Origin: Chloroflexota bacterium
Lineage (GTDB): Bacteria; Chloroflexota; Anaerolineae; Anaerolineales; Anaerolineaceae
NCBI GenBank assembly: GCA_012729755.1
Contig: JAAYCN010000122.1
Span: 1-44,796 of the forward strand
DNA length: 44,796 nt
Reading direction: 5' to 3'
Shown here: piece by piece, positions 25,721-34,338 of the stretch
Layout of the letters: each line of letters starts with the position of its first letter
Numbering within the stretch: position 1 is the stretch's first letter
Translations under genes and position numbers: made by a program
The notes under the pieces: generated by a model
Told to the model about the DNA's origin: nothing
Seen by the model: only the letters and a program-made list of their open reading frames with translations
The model's database searches: none

Positions 25721-27433
25721 CTACTTCTTCCACAGCTCAAAATGCGTCAGGATCGACCCGCCGATGAACTCCCGAAGAATGGAGTTATTCGGCACGTACT
25801 CGTTGCCCGTCGGCAGGAACCATTCCAGGAACTTTAACAAGCGCTTTGCTTCTAAATGGGCCGGCGTTCCATAAGGCACCTGCCTGAGCAATGGTTCAGC
25901 CAGAGGTTTCAGCGTGCCCAACTCATATGCCAACGCGCTGTTAAACATTACATCCGCGTTTTCCTGATATGGGAAGATGTGTTCTTTCTCACCCAATCTC
26001 ACCGCCTCCCAACGATTGATCGTATCCTGCGCTGAGTATCCTCTATCCCGCGCGTCGCGGACAATCCGCCGCAGCATTCGCGTATCAGTGGTCGAGATGC
26101 GGTTGTGCCGATCAAGGTTAAGCTGAGTCAGACAGGACACATAAATCTTATAGGTCTGTTCAGGCTTGATATCACTGAGCAACTGCGGATTCAACCCATG
26201 AATCCCCTCTAAAATAATCATGTCGCCGCGGTTCAATCTGACAACTTTCCCCTCCCCGCTGATGCCGGTTTTGAAGTCATAACAGGGCAGGGTTACTTCT
26301 TCCCCTTGAATCAGACGCAGGACGTCCTGATTCAGACGTTTGATATTCATCGCCTGCAGTGATTCAAAATCAAAACTTCCATCCGCTTTGCGGGGCGTCT
26401 TTTCGCGATCAACAAAATAATTATCCATCTCCAGCGCGAATGGTGTAATGCCCCGCGCGATCATCTGGATGCTCAAACGCTTCGATGTTGTTGTCTTCCC
26501 GGATGAGGACGGGCCAGCAATCAAAATCACGCTGATCTGATCCTTGCGGCGGTCGATCTCTTCAGCGATATCCGAAATCTGCATCTCGTGCAGGGCTTCA
26601 GAGACCAAAATCACTTCATCAATATGTCCGCTCTCAATCGCGTCGTTCAACGCGCCAACAGAGGGGATGCCCAGTTTGTCCAGCCAATCGCCATAAGCCC
26701 TGAAAGTCTTCAATAAAGTGGGATAACTCGTCATCTGGCTCAATTGAGTCGGCGCGTACCGCCGTGGGAAACGTAAGGTAAACGCGTTCCCGAGCAGAAC
26801 CAGGTCAAACCACTTTAAATACCCCGCGCTCGGCACCATATAACCGTGGTGGTAGTCTCGCGTCTCCCCAGCCCGGTACAAAACTAAATTCTTGCGCTTG
26901 CGATACTTGAGCAGCCTCACCTTATCCAACTCACCCACCGACCTGAAGTGCTCAATCGCTTCTTCCAATGGAACCGTCTCGCGGACGAATTTCACGTCGG
27001 CGTCCACCATCTCGCGCATAGCCTGCTTCAATTTCTCAAGTTCTTTTTCCGAGAAATCCGCCATGCCCTCCACCTGGCAATAATATCCGCCGGATGAAAC
27101 TGAGTGGTCAATAGCGATTGACGCTTTAGGGAAGCATCGATGAAACGCCGCGGTTAATAAAAAAGTCAGCGAACGCCGATAGATCCTCGCGCCATCAGCG
27201 TCGGCCATCGTCACCAAACTGATTTCCGCGTCACGCTTCATCTGATAAGTCAATTCACGCAGCACGCCATCCACGATCGCGCCGACAATCATCGGGTTAA
27301 CTGGGTCCTGAATGACCGCGAGAAATTCCTCAAGCGTGGCATCCCTCTTCCCGCTGATGATGCGGCCGTCATCCAAGGTCAGCTCAATCGTTTTACGCGG
27401 GTGATCGATAAGTTTAAATTCTGGTTTATTCAT
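25721..27433 (-). CDS. Uridine kinase-like protein with ThrRS-like N-terminal domains
   Basis: The 570-residue protein combines an N-terminal TGS-like segment (about 13-60), a domain like the second additional domain of threonyl-tRNA synthetase (about 70-165, HRCFPKASIAIDHSVSSGGYY) and a C-terminal P-loop kinase of the uridine kinase/phosphoribulokinase family (about 290-490). Walker A is GPSSSGKTT (307-315); ILEGIHGLNP, DNYFVD and RRIVRDARDRG are conserved kinase motifs. This architecture is known in other bacteria and probably phosphorylates a nucleoside such as uridine or cytidine. It lies nine bases downstream of the GH57 gene, so it shares that transcript. The start has only a weak ribosome site. 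Confidence 0.83.
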   Translation of the reverse strand: MNKPEFKLIDHPRKTIELTLDDGRIISGKRDATLEEFLAVIQDPVNPMIVGAIVDGVLRELTYQMKRDAEISLVTMADADGARIYRRSLTFLLTAAFHRCFPKASIAIDHSVSSGGYYCQVEGMADFSEKELEKLKQAMREMVDADVKFVRETVPLEEAIEHFRSVGELDKVRLLKYRKRKNLVLYRAGETRDYHHGYMVPSAGYLKWFDLVLLGNAFTLRFPRRYAPTQLSQMTSYPTLLKTFRAYGDWLDKLGIPSVGALNDAIESGHIDEVILVSEALHEMQISDIAEEIDRRKDQISVILIAGPSSSGKTTTSKRLSIQMIARGITPFALEMDNYFVDREKTPRKADGSFDFESLQAMNIKRLNQDVLRLIQGEEVTLPCYDFKTGISGEGKVVRLNRGDMIILEGIHGLNPQLLSDIKPEQTYKIYVSCLTQLNLDRHNRISTTDTRMLRRIVRDARDRGYSAQDTINRWEAVRLGEKEHIFPYQENADVMFNSALAYELGTLKPLAEPLLRQVPYGTPAHLEAKRLLKFLEWFLPTGNEYVPNNSILREFIGGSILTHFELWKK

Positions 27434-27442
27434 GACTCTATT

Positions 27443-30400
27443 CTACTTTACCATTGTCAAAGGCACGATCGCGTAATCATCCGCTGTAAGCTCGCCGATT
27501 GATTTATTCGAACTCACATACCCCGAGAGCGCCTCTTCCTGCGACAGGCTGTGGCCTTCGCCAAGCGCCAGGTCAATGATCCGCGTATGGTTGCTGTCAT
27601 TCGGTCCACCGCCGAACTTATACTGGTCAGCTTCAACGTTCACATCCCTGATGCGCCATACGCCTTCGGTCGGGTACCCTTCCTGGCTCATCACCGCGAT
27701 TGCGTAGCCCCATTCTGCCGGGTTGCCTTTTCCGAAGTATTCAAGCGGAATCGCCGCCGTAATCGCCTTGCGTCCCGCGTCCACATACAGGCGTATGTTC
27801 GGCGTGGAGCCGCCATCGGCGATCGGGTTACCCGGGTTGTTCGCGTCAGGCGTGACCACCTGGGAATTCCAACCCTCCACCCATACCGCTACATCCCAAC
27901 CGTTCTCCGCTCCGAGCGCAGCGTTGCGTCCTGGCAGCAGCAGGCGTTCACCAGTGGCCTTTCCCGGATCTTTGTCGACGTAAATATCAAAGGTCTGCAC
28001 CGAGAATCCATTCGGCGAATTCCAGCCGTTGTTGATCTCCCCTGCCATCGTGAATGTAAAAACCAGATTAGGCCCGTCAGTTGCCACCTGCACAGATTGA
28101 AGATCAAATGCGCCAGCATTAAACACGCTGTCCTTCGGGTAAACATAGCCGCCTGGGCCATAATCATCCCCAACCGGGTCATTGATGGTGAAGATTTCTT
28201 CCAGCGGTCTGAACTCATTGTAGCGCACCTCCGAAGCCGTCTCTTCCGGCCAAAAAGCCTCCGTCGCGCTAAAATACGCTCTCATCGGCAGCATGTAACC
28301 GCTCTGCAGAGGGCCCAGCGCCGCGATCGGCAACTTGACTTCCAGAGTTTCATCGCTGTAAGCGACTTGAGAGCCGTCAAGCTTGTCTTTGTCCTGCCAT
28401 TCGCCCTCAACATAATTAAAGACGCCGATATTTTTCTTGCTGATATCCACTCTCAAAACTTCATTGGCCGGATAAGCTAATTTCACGTCCTCATTCAGCC
28501 CGGTAACTGTCATTTCACCGTACTTGGGAATGGCAAAATAAAGATCGATGACATCTCCCGCCGCCGGCGGGTTATCCACCGTCCATTTTAAATACAAATT
28601 AGCTTCATCAAACACATAAGTGTAGTCATACAACGTGTCGTTCTCGCGAATACGATAATACGCTCCGCTCTCCCACGCTTCGTCATCCGGCTGGCCATCC
28701 ACCGCGGGTGTCGCGAAGGCTGAAGCTTCCTGGTTGGCTTTCAGCGCAGCAGGCTTGACGATCGGCACATCCAGAAAAGCTGGCGGTTCCTTCCCCAATG
28801 CCGTGTAAACACCTTTCAGCATCGCCCTGAAACCCTCATCAAAATAGCCGTCCTGGCCCGAATCCTGATCAGTGCCATACCACCAGAACCAATCCGATCC
28901 TTCCGCGCGGTACATAAAGTTATAAGCTTCTTTCAGCTTCTCAGGTTCAATCGAGGTGTCCTGATTGAACTCTTCCAATTCTTTGCGCACCCGGTTAAGT
29001 AAGTTCCACCCGGCCGCCTCTTCGGCCTCGCCAATCCAGGTGTCATAATTTGCGCTGAACCATGCCCCCGGGAATAATTTAGGCAGCTCGCGCTGTTCCG
29101 GGAACAGGTTGAGATACTCCGAAGGCGTCACCGTAAACAACTGGCTACTGTTGGCAACCATCCGATAGAACGTGTTCAAAAATTCCTTGCCGTCGTTATC
29201 ATAATTTTCCCAGGCGTTCTCCCCATCCACCACGATCGTTGCGATATGCGGCCCTTCGCTGCCCTCTTTCTGCAATTTCTGCTGGATCGCCACCAAACGG
29301 TCATAGAGGTCTTGAGCCGCTTCCTCGCCCTTCATCCCCGAATAAGTGAAACCAATCAGGTCCGAAAGCCGCCAGTCCCTGAAAAATACAGCCAATTTGC
29401 CGCCTTCCGGCCCAGTCACATAATAAGGCCGATAAAACGCGTCCGCGTCGATCACCAGGCCATCATTGTCGCGTGCAAAGCTGTCGCCGCTCATTCCCAG
29501 ACTCTTCACCAGCACCGGCTCACCAGTCTGCATCCACTTAAAGCCAGCCTGACTGATCATGTCGACCACCTCGCTCGCCACCGCCCCTTCACCCGGCCAG
29601 AGTCCATACACTTTGTCCTCAAAGGCAGTCGCGTACATTTCCGCGGCTTTTGTCAAATGCGCCTTGGCATCCTGCGGATACGCGAAGCGTTCATCTGGCA
29701 TGATTGCCTTGGGGTTGCCCACCAGCGCCAGATCCGTATCAGTGATTAACGGCAGAATCGGATGCGCGTATGGCGTTGTCGTCACCTCAATAATGCCAAG
29801 TTCCTGAAGCTGCTTATGCATCGGGATAATTTTCTTGATGATCACTCTGATTTGATCAAACAAAACCGGCTTGTCGCTCTCTTCAAAATCACGCCCTTTG
29901 TCCACCAGCGTTTTCAGTGGTTCCTCAGCCAGATAATCCGGGTCAATCCAGGCCAGATTGAACCACATTTGCAAATCTCTGAAATCCTGCTCGCCAAATT
30001 TTTTAAGCGCGTTCTTGATTGCACGGTCATCCCCGCCGCCTCTCAGATCATATAGCTCTCTGAAACGCGGAAAACGATTGATAATGTGGTCCAAATTGAC
30101 ATCGAAAAACCGCTGCAGGATGAAAGTTTTTTCTTCTTCTGTCAATTCAGCGGCGTTTTTTTCTGCCAACACCCAATAGATATCCTTCGCGCCGTTGGCG
30201 AAATCGTTAATTTGCTCCATTAAGGTTGGGGTCAGGTTGATTGTCGCCACGAAACCCTTCGCCAGCGCGATATTTTCCACCATGTCCAAATAGTCTTTCG
30301 TGGCATGCACACGCACCCATGGGCGGGTATACACCCCATTCTCATCCTTCGAATACATTGGCTGGTGTTGATGCCAGGTCAGGTTCACTGCCAACGGCTC

Positions 30401-30586
30401 CAGATAAGTTTCCGCTGCCGCGTTAGGTTGTGTAACCAGCTGAGTCGATTCGTCAGTTTCAACTTCAGCCGGTTTTGATGGCTCAGCCGGGGACTCTTGC
30501 GCGCCGGGAGCGCAGCCCGCCAGCATCGCCGCAGCCACAATTACCCATAAAATCTTTTTCATCAGAGTCATATCAAACTTCATCAT
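27443..30586 (-). CDS. GH57 family glycoside hydrolase lipoprotein (amylopullulanase-like)
   Basis: A large secreted lipoprotein, 1047 residues. A lipobox LAGC places the lipid-modified cysteine at 25. All five GH57 regions are visible: WHQHQP (71-76), TTPYAHPILPL, LWPGEGAVAS with nucleophile Glu333, FFRDWRLSDLIGF with acid/base Asp404, and VVDGENAWENY. It resembles the starch-active amylopullulanase branch. The C-terminal part has a CBM9/DOMON-like sheet region (about 630-790) and a glucodextranase-type C-terminal binding module (about 800-990, GPGGYVYPKDSVFNAGAFDL). The gene begins with two ATG codons; AGGAG is better spaced for the second (30583). It follows the GH13 gene after seven bases. 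Confidence 0.9.
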   Translation of the reverse strand: MMKFDMTLMKKILWVIVAAAMLAGCAPGAQESPAEPSKPAEVETDESTQLVTQPNAAAETYLEPLAVNLTWHQHQPMYSKDENGVYTRPWVRVHATKDYLDMVENIALAKGFVATINLTPTLMEQINDFANGAKDIYWVLAEKNAAELTEEEKTFILQRFFDVNLDHIINRFPRFRELYDLRGGGDDRAIKNALKKFGEQDFRDLQMWFNLAWIDPDYLAEEPLKTLVDKGRDFEESDKPVLFDQIRVIIKKIIPMHKQLQELGIIEVTTTPYAHPILPLITDTDLALVGNPKAIMPDERFAYPQDAKAHLTKAAEMYATAFEDKVYGLWPGEGAVASEVVDMISQAGFKWMQTGEPVLVKSLGMSGDSFARDNDGLVIDADAFYRPYYVTGPEGGKLAVFFRDWRLSDLIGFTYSGMKGEEAAQDLYDRLVAIQQKLQKEGSEGPHIATIVVDGENAWENYDNDGKEFLNTFYRMVANSSQLFTVTPSEYLNLFPEQRELPKLFPGAWFSANYDTWIGEAEEAAGWNLLNRVRKELEEFNQDTSIEPEKLKEAYNFMYRAEGSDWFWWYGTDQDSGQDGYFDEGFRAMLKGVYTALGKEPPAFLDVPIVKPAALKANQEASAFATPAVDGQPDDEAWESGAYYRIRENDTLYDYTYVFDEANLYLKWTVDNPPAAGDVIDLYFAIPKYGEMTVTGLNEDVKLAYPANEVLRVDISKKNIGVFNYVEGEWQDKDKLDGSQVAYSDETLEVKLPIAALGPLQSGYMLPMRAYFSATEAFWPEETASEVRYNEFRPLEEIFTINDPVGDDYGPGGYVYPKDSVFNAGAFDLQSVQVATDGPNLVFTFTMAGEINNGWNSPNGFSVQTFDIYVDKDPGKATGERLLLPGRNAALGAENGWDVAVWVEGWNSQVVTPDANNPGNPIADGGSTPNIRLYVDAGRKAITAAIPLEYFGKGNPAEWGYAIAVMSQEGYPTEGVWRIRDVNVEADQYKFGGGPNDSNHTRIIDLALGEGHSLSQEEALSGYVSSNKSIGELTADDYAIVPLTMVK

Positions 30587-30593
30587 CTATCTC

Positions 30594-32297
30594 CTAACGT
30601 GTCAACCGGGCGATAAACGCCTCACCACTGGCAATCACAGGTGCCAGCACGATTGACTGTTCTATCTCGCTAAAATTGACTTCACTGAGGTGTGAGCTGC
30701 CAAAAAGATCTTCCACCACAAAAGTCCCCGCTCCCATCACACCCGGTTCGAGGGTAATCGAACACTCTTTTACCTCAGTGTTGCCGATATTGATCGCGGT
30801 CAAAATAATTTCCTCACCGCTCATCCGCAGCGTCGCGTATAAAGTGCGGCAATTGGAGCTGAACGAAGCATACCCGCCATCGTTCAGCCCCGGATGAGCT
30901 GACCTTAAATTAATCAGCTGGCGATATAGATTCAACAGCGATTCCGGGTTACCATTCTGGACATCCACGTTGCGGTCTGCCCAATCCGAGTTCAACGCCT
31001 CCCAGGGTTGCCCGCTGCTAAAACCGCCGTTGGCTTGACCCGACCACTGCATCGGCGTTCTGAGGAACTCATCAGGCTTGCTGCCCAACATGCCGATTTC
31101 TTCACCGTAATACACGAATGGCATGCCCGGACCGGTGAGGTAAACAAAGGCAGCCAGCTTCAGTTTTCTGAGGCGGTCACCGAGCATCGCCGCCACCCTC
31201 TGTTGATCGTGATTCGAGAGGAAAGCTCCAAAAGAGTTCGACAGGCTGATCGCCCGGGTGTTGTTGTATGATTTAATAATCCGCGACGGGTCCGGCGCGA
31301 AAACGGCGCCTTTAAGGTCTTCCGCAAGGTCAAACGCGAACAGCGCGCTCATCCCCTGGCCATCCGCGTAGCGCTCAATCACCGCATTTTCCGCCCAAAC
31401 CTCGCCAATGGTGAAAATATCAGGATTGATCGATTTTAGATGGTCGTTCCAGTCTCTGAACCATTGGATGTTCGCCTCAGAATCTTGCAGAGCCCAACCA
31501 TCCTCCACAAGATAGCGCGCCGCGTCCACTCTGAAGCCATCCACACCGACTTCTTTGACCCAAAAATCGCTGATCGCGTAGATCTCTTCGGTCACTTTGG
31601 GGTTGTGATAGTTCAGGTCAGGCATGCCGCCCCAGAAGGCGCCGTAATAAAATTCGCCGTTGCTGCCGCTGTGCCAGGGGTCTTGCCCCCAGGGGCCAGG
31701 CGAGCCTGGGTCTTCTTTTTGCCAGACATAATAATCTTTATACTCAGGGTCGCCTTTCAGAGCCGCCTCAAACCAGGGGTGTTCTGTTGACGTGTGATTA
31801 ACCACAAAATCAATAATCACCCGAATGCCCCGCTCATGGCAGGCTTGCAGCAGCTCTTTAAAGTCGTCCATCGTGCCATATTGCGGGTTAACCGTCATGT
31901 AATCGGTGATGTCATAACCGTGATATGAAGGCGACGGCATGATCGGCATCAGCCAGATACCGGTGATGCCAAGATCACTGGTGGTCGAGGGATCTCCATC
32001 ATTCAGATAGTCTAATTTCTCGATGATCCCCCTGAAATCACCAATGCCATCCCCATCGCTATCCTTAAACGACCTTACAAAAATCTCATACCAGGTCGTT
32101 CCATTCCACCAGCCGACTCGTGATTGAGGCAATTCGGTTTCAGGGGTCTCAGTCGGTATTAGGTTATCCAGCGCGGGCTCAGTCGTCATCTTCGTTGGCA
32201 GAACAGGCGTTGCCGTGAGCTCAACTGTTATCGCCTGACAACCTGAGGCAATGACCATAAGGCAAGTAATCACAATAAACAAAAAATATTTCTTCAT
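30594..32297 (-). CDS. GH13 family alpha-amylase lipoprotein
   Basis: The 567-residue protein has a lipoprotein signal (lipobox IASGC, Cys20), a threonine/proline-rich linker and a GH13 catalytic barrel. Conserved regions: VVNHTS (165-170), GFRVDAA with nucleophile Asp258, TIGEVW with acid/base Glu299, and SNHD with Asp364. The N-terminal WYEIFVRSFKDSDGDGIGDFRGI and the calcium-like DGDGIGD loop suggest the oligo-1,6-glucosidase/neopullulanase or alpha-amylase branch. It would act with the GH57 enzyme on extracellular alpha-glucans. A TTG start 30 bases upstream is rejected; the ATG at 32297 has AGGA seven bases upstream. First gene of the operon running to 25721. Confidence 0.92.
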   Translation of the reverse strand: MKKYFLFIVITCLMVIASGCQAITVELTATPVLPTKMTTEPALDNLIPTETPETELPQSRVGWWNGTTWYEIFVRSFKDSDGDGIGDFRGIIEKLDYLNDGDPSTTSDLGITGIWLMPIMPSPSYHGYDITDYMTVNPQYGTMDDFKELLQACHERGIRVIIDFVVNHTSTEHPWFEAALKGDPEYKDYYVWQKEDPGSPGPWGQDPWHSGSNGEFYYGAFWGGMPDLNYHNPKVTEEIYAISDFWVKEVGVDGFRVDAARYLVEDGWALQDSEANIQWFRDWNDHLKSINPDIFTIGEVWAENAVIERYADGQGMSALFAFDLAEDLKGAVFAPDPSRIIKSYNNTRAISLSNSFGAFLSNHDQQRVAAMLGDRLRKLKLAAFVYLTGPGMPFVYYGEEIGMLGSKPDEFLRTPMQWSGQANGGFSSGQPWEALNSDWADRNVDVQNGNPESLLNLYRQLINLRSAHPGLNDGGYASFSSNCRTLYATLRMSGEEIILTAINIGNTEVKECSITLEPGVMGAGTFVVEDLFGSSHLSEVNFSEIEQSIVLAPVIASGEAFIARLTR

Positions 32298-32535
32298 ATC
32301 CCAATCCTGATCAAGATCGCCTGGCAAACAGAATCACCTTATTTTACTTGACTTGACGACAGGCAAGTCCCTGACTATCTATGACGCTCATCACAACCAG
32401 CCGTGTTGAACTTCTCCTGGGTTGTTGTTCTTCGTTGCCACGGGGTTGATCGCTATGTTCCCTGCCTGCTACCAGCAGCCTATCAAAAGTCATTGGTTTT
32501 GTTTGGTTCGCAGCCTTCGCTGAAGAGAACCCCAC

Positions 32536-33231
32536 TCAATCGAGGTTCAGCCTTTTCACCTCTTTCACCAGCGCCTCCCCCTCATTCGCCAGGTTGTTCA
32601 CCGCGCTGCTCACCTCCCATGCTTGCAGCAACTTTGGGTCAAGCGGCTTTAATAGCGATCTTAGTTCCGTTAGACTCCCAGACTCCAGCCACGCGTGCGT
32701 CGCCTCCCCCGTTAGAATCACCGGCATTCGTGGGTGGATCGGCACCACAACTGCTAACGCAGTTGTGGTGATGATCGTACAGGTTGTCAACCCCGCGATC
32801 CCCGGCACGCTGCTCACCCCTTTTGGCTCCCAGTCGTCCCACAGGCCAGCGAAAGCGAAAACTTCTCTGCTCTTCAGCGAAAAGAAATATGCTCGCTTTG
32901 CCCTTCCCGTGTCTTGCGACCATTCATAAAACCCATCCGCCAGAATCAGACACCGCTTATGTCTAAACGAATTCTTATAAGCTGGTTTTTCATTCACTGT
33001 CTCTGCCCGCGCGTTGATCATCTTGTAGCCGATTGACGGTTCCTTTGCCCAAAACGGCACCAGCCCCCAGCGCATCATCACCACGTCACGAGTGATCGAG
33101 TCAGGCACAGTCGCCACCTCCTGCGAGGGAGCGATGTTATAGCGCGCCTCCCAATTTAACGGCATTTGCCCCAGCGCTAGCTGGGTCTTCGCGTGGTCAG
33201 CATCAATCGCCAGAGTAAATCTTCCGCACAT
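32536..33231 (-). CDS. yedK: SRAP-domain protein (HMCES/YedK type)
   Basis: Proteins of this family form a thiazolidine crosslink between Cys2 and abasic sites in single-stranded DNA. The sequence begins MCGRF with Cys2 exposed after Met removal, then NARAETV (Asn73, Glu77), DGFYEW (Glu103) and PIHPRMPV (His166), the known active-site residues. The start is chosen at 33231, because Cys must be residue 2 and a GGAGG box lies eight bases before this ATG; the upstream ATG at 33246 would bury the cysteine. 231 residues, normal length. Stands alone, without neighbours in its operon. Confidence 0.95.
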   Translation of the reverse strand: MCGRFTLAIDADHAKTQLALGQMPLNWEARYNIAPSQEVATVPDSITRDVVMMRWGLVPFWAKEPSIGYKMINARAETVNEKPAYKNSFRHKRCLILADGFYEWSQDTGRAKRAYFFSLKSREVFAFAGLWDDWEPKGVSSVPGIAGLTTCTIITTTALAVVVPIHPRMPVILTGEATHAWLESGSLTELRSLLKPLDPKLLQAWEVSSAVNNLANEGEALVKEVKRLNLD

Positions 33232-33299
33232 GTCACATTCCTCCATCTAATTATACAAAATCTGGAGTCAGCCACTCAGCGCTCATCTCCTCTTAAGCC

Positions 33300-33472
33300 C
33301 TCCCCAACGATTTCACCCGACCTATCGACATATCTCCCGTAGGGTTGGGTGCCCACACCCAACCGTCACCTCCCGGAATAAAACCCAACATGGACTGGGC
33401 AATACGACCTCACAAACGCACTAAAACACCCTCTTCAGTCTCGCTGCGCTCGCCAAGTTTTCTCCGGAAAAA
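33300..33472 (-). repeat. Intergenic repeat, spacer module plus core copy F
   Basis: On the minus strand: hairpin TTTTC-CGGA-GAAAA (33458-33471), core (33423-33456), then a segment whose TTGCCCAG, TGTTGGGTT, CACCCAACC and GTCGGGTGAAA words match the spacer module at 7349-7484 in the same order. Confidence 0.78.
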
Positions 33473-33554
33473 GCCCAAGTTTCGCCTTCTTTGCCCATAC
33501 CACTATTGAACCCATACAAAGATCAAACCTAGAGATAGCAATGTTTGGAAAACT

Positions 33555-33600
33555 CAGTATATTTGAGGCTTCCTACACCTGAGACTCTGATAATATACTG
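33555..33600. repeat. 9-bp inverted repeat CAGTATATT
   Basis: CAGTATATT (33555-33563) and AATATACTG (33592-33600) form a perfect inverted repeat around a 28-base loop. It lies at the start of the AT-rich region; it could be an operator, a hairpin or the end of a lost mobile element. Confidence 0.5.
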
Positions 33601-33677
33601 GAGACCCTAGCAAGGAGGGCAAATAATCATTCTCAATTAACTAAATTTTAAGGAAAACACTTACAGGATTGGAAGAA

Positions 33678-33788
33678 ACATTAAAGAAAAAGTACCATAA
33701 TGCACTCAGCCAGATTGAGCAATCCCTAATCTGTTGCTCAAAGGGAGAACATACCCCCAAGCAAGTCAAAGGAAGAATACGTCAGTAG
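33678..33788 (+). pseudogene. Possible short gene remnant
   Basis: From a TTG at about 33671 an open stretch of about 39 codons encodes a lysine-rich helical peptide (containing KKKYHNALSQIEQSLICC) ended by a TAG near 33787. It matches no family I recognise and has no good ribosome site. It may be the leftover of a degraded mobile gene, or chance. Confidence 0.2.
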
Positions 33789-33856
33789 GAGCGATTGGTC
33801 TCGGGGCCTGACTCATGTGAACGGAGAAAGAAAAGCATGAGATTGCTCCAAAGACC
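33788..33856 (+). ncRNA. Possible structured RNA segment
   Basis: GGAGCGAT (33788-33795) can pair with ATTGCTCC (33842-33849), enclosing CTCATG (33812-33817) / CATGAG (33836-33841). GGTCT (33797-33801) can also pair with AGACC (33852-33856), which would form a pseudoknot. Found by eye only; not assigned to any known family. Confidence 0.22.
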
Positions 33857-33977
33857 ATATTGAACATAGGTCATGGAGCTCTCTCATACTAAAAAAATAA
33901 GCTGGTATTCAGTTCTATTATGTATGGCATCTTTCAATGAATGCAGATAAGTCGATAATTTTTTGTAAAAACAAGTC

Positions 33978-34337
33978 TTATTCACGACATTCATTATGAT
34001 GCTGATGCTCGTGACAAACAGAACCGGTGGATTTTAGAGCACCTTGCAGGTAGGCTTCTGCAACAGCTTTAGCATCACCGCTTGCTCCTAAAATAACCTC
34101 GATATTCCTTTCATTAAATATCTCAACTGCCCCTTTACCCATACCACCACTAATGATGATATTTACACCGCGGTCAGCAAGAAAATTCGGCAAGAAGCCC
34201 GGTTTGTGCCCAGGGTTAGTAATAGTTTCGGCTTTAATTATTTGATCATTTTCAGCGTCAAAAATTATAAATTCTCTGCAATGTCCAAAGTGTTCAGTCA
34301 CCATTTTATTTTCGCTTGCTACTGCAATCTTCATCAT
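33978..34337 (-). CDS. NifX/NifB-like (dinitrogenase cofactor domain) protein with His/Cys-rich tail
   Basis: A 119-residue protein of the dinitrogenase iron-molybdenum cofactor domain family (PF02579), with the signature MKIAVASENKMVTEHFGHCREFIIFD and the IISGGMGKGAVEIF segment. These domains bind metal or Fe-S/Mo-containing clusters. The C-terminal tail ends in CHEHQHHNEC, a likely metal-binding addition. Two adjacent ATG codons follow GGAG; the first is used here. It begins one base after the stop of the upstream ATPase gene. Last gene of the AT-rich operon. Confidence 0.85.
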   Translation of the reverse strand: MMKIAVASENKMVTEHFGHCREFIIFDAENDQIIKAETITNPGHKPGFLPNFLADRGVNIIISGGMGKGAVEIFNERNIEVILGASGDAKAVAEAYLQGALKSTGSVCHEHQHHNECRE

Positions 34338-34338
34338 C

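Larger units (their letters stand above)
33232..33977. other. Repeat-bearing region and left border of the AT-rich island, 746 bp
   Basis: The left half (to about 33480) has the base composition of the chromosome and carries repeat copy F. From about 33500 the sequence becomes AT-rich and holds an inverted repeat (33555-33600) and a segment at about 33660-33860 with partial coding character and possible RNA structure. No intact gene was found. Confidence 0.55.

Noticed and set aside
27551-28480. 309-codon plus-strand reading frame
   Set aside because: It is the antisense shadow of the GH57 gene, which has full motif support.
32344-32535. 63-codon minus-strand reading frame between the GH13 and SRAP genes
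   Set aside because: No domain or ribosome site, and composition like a spacer.
33232-33246. Upstream ATG for the SRAP gene
   Set aside because: The family needs Cys at position 2, and the GGAGG box suits the ATG at 33231.
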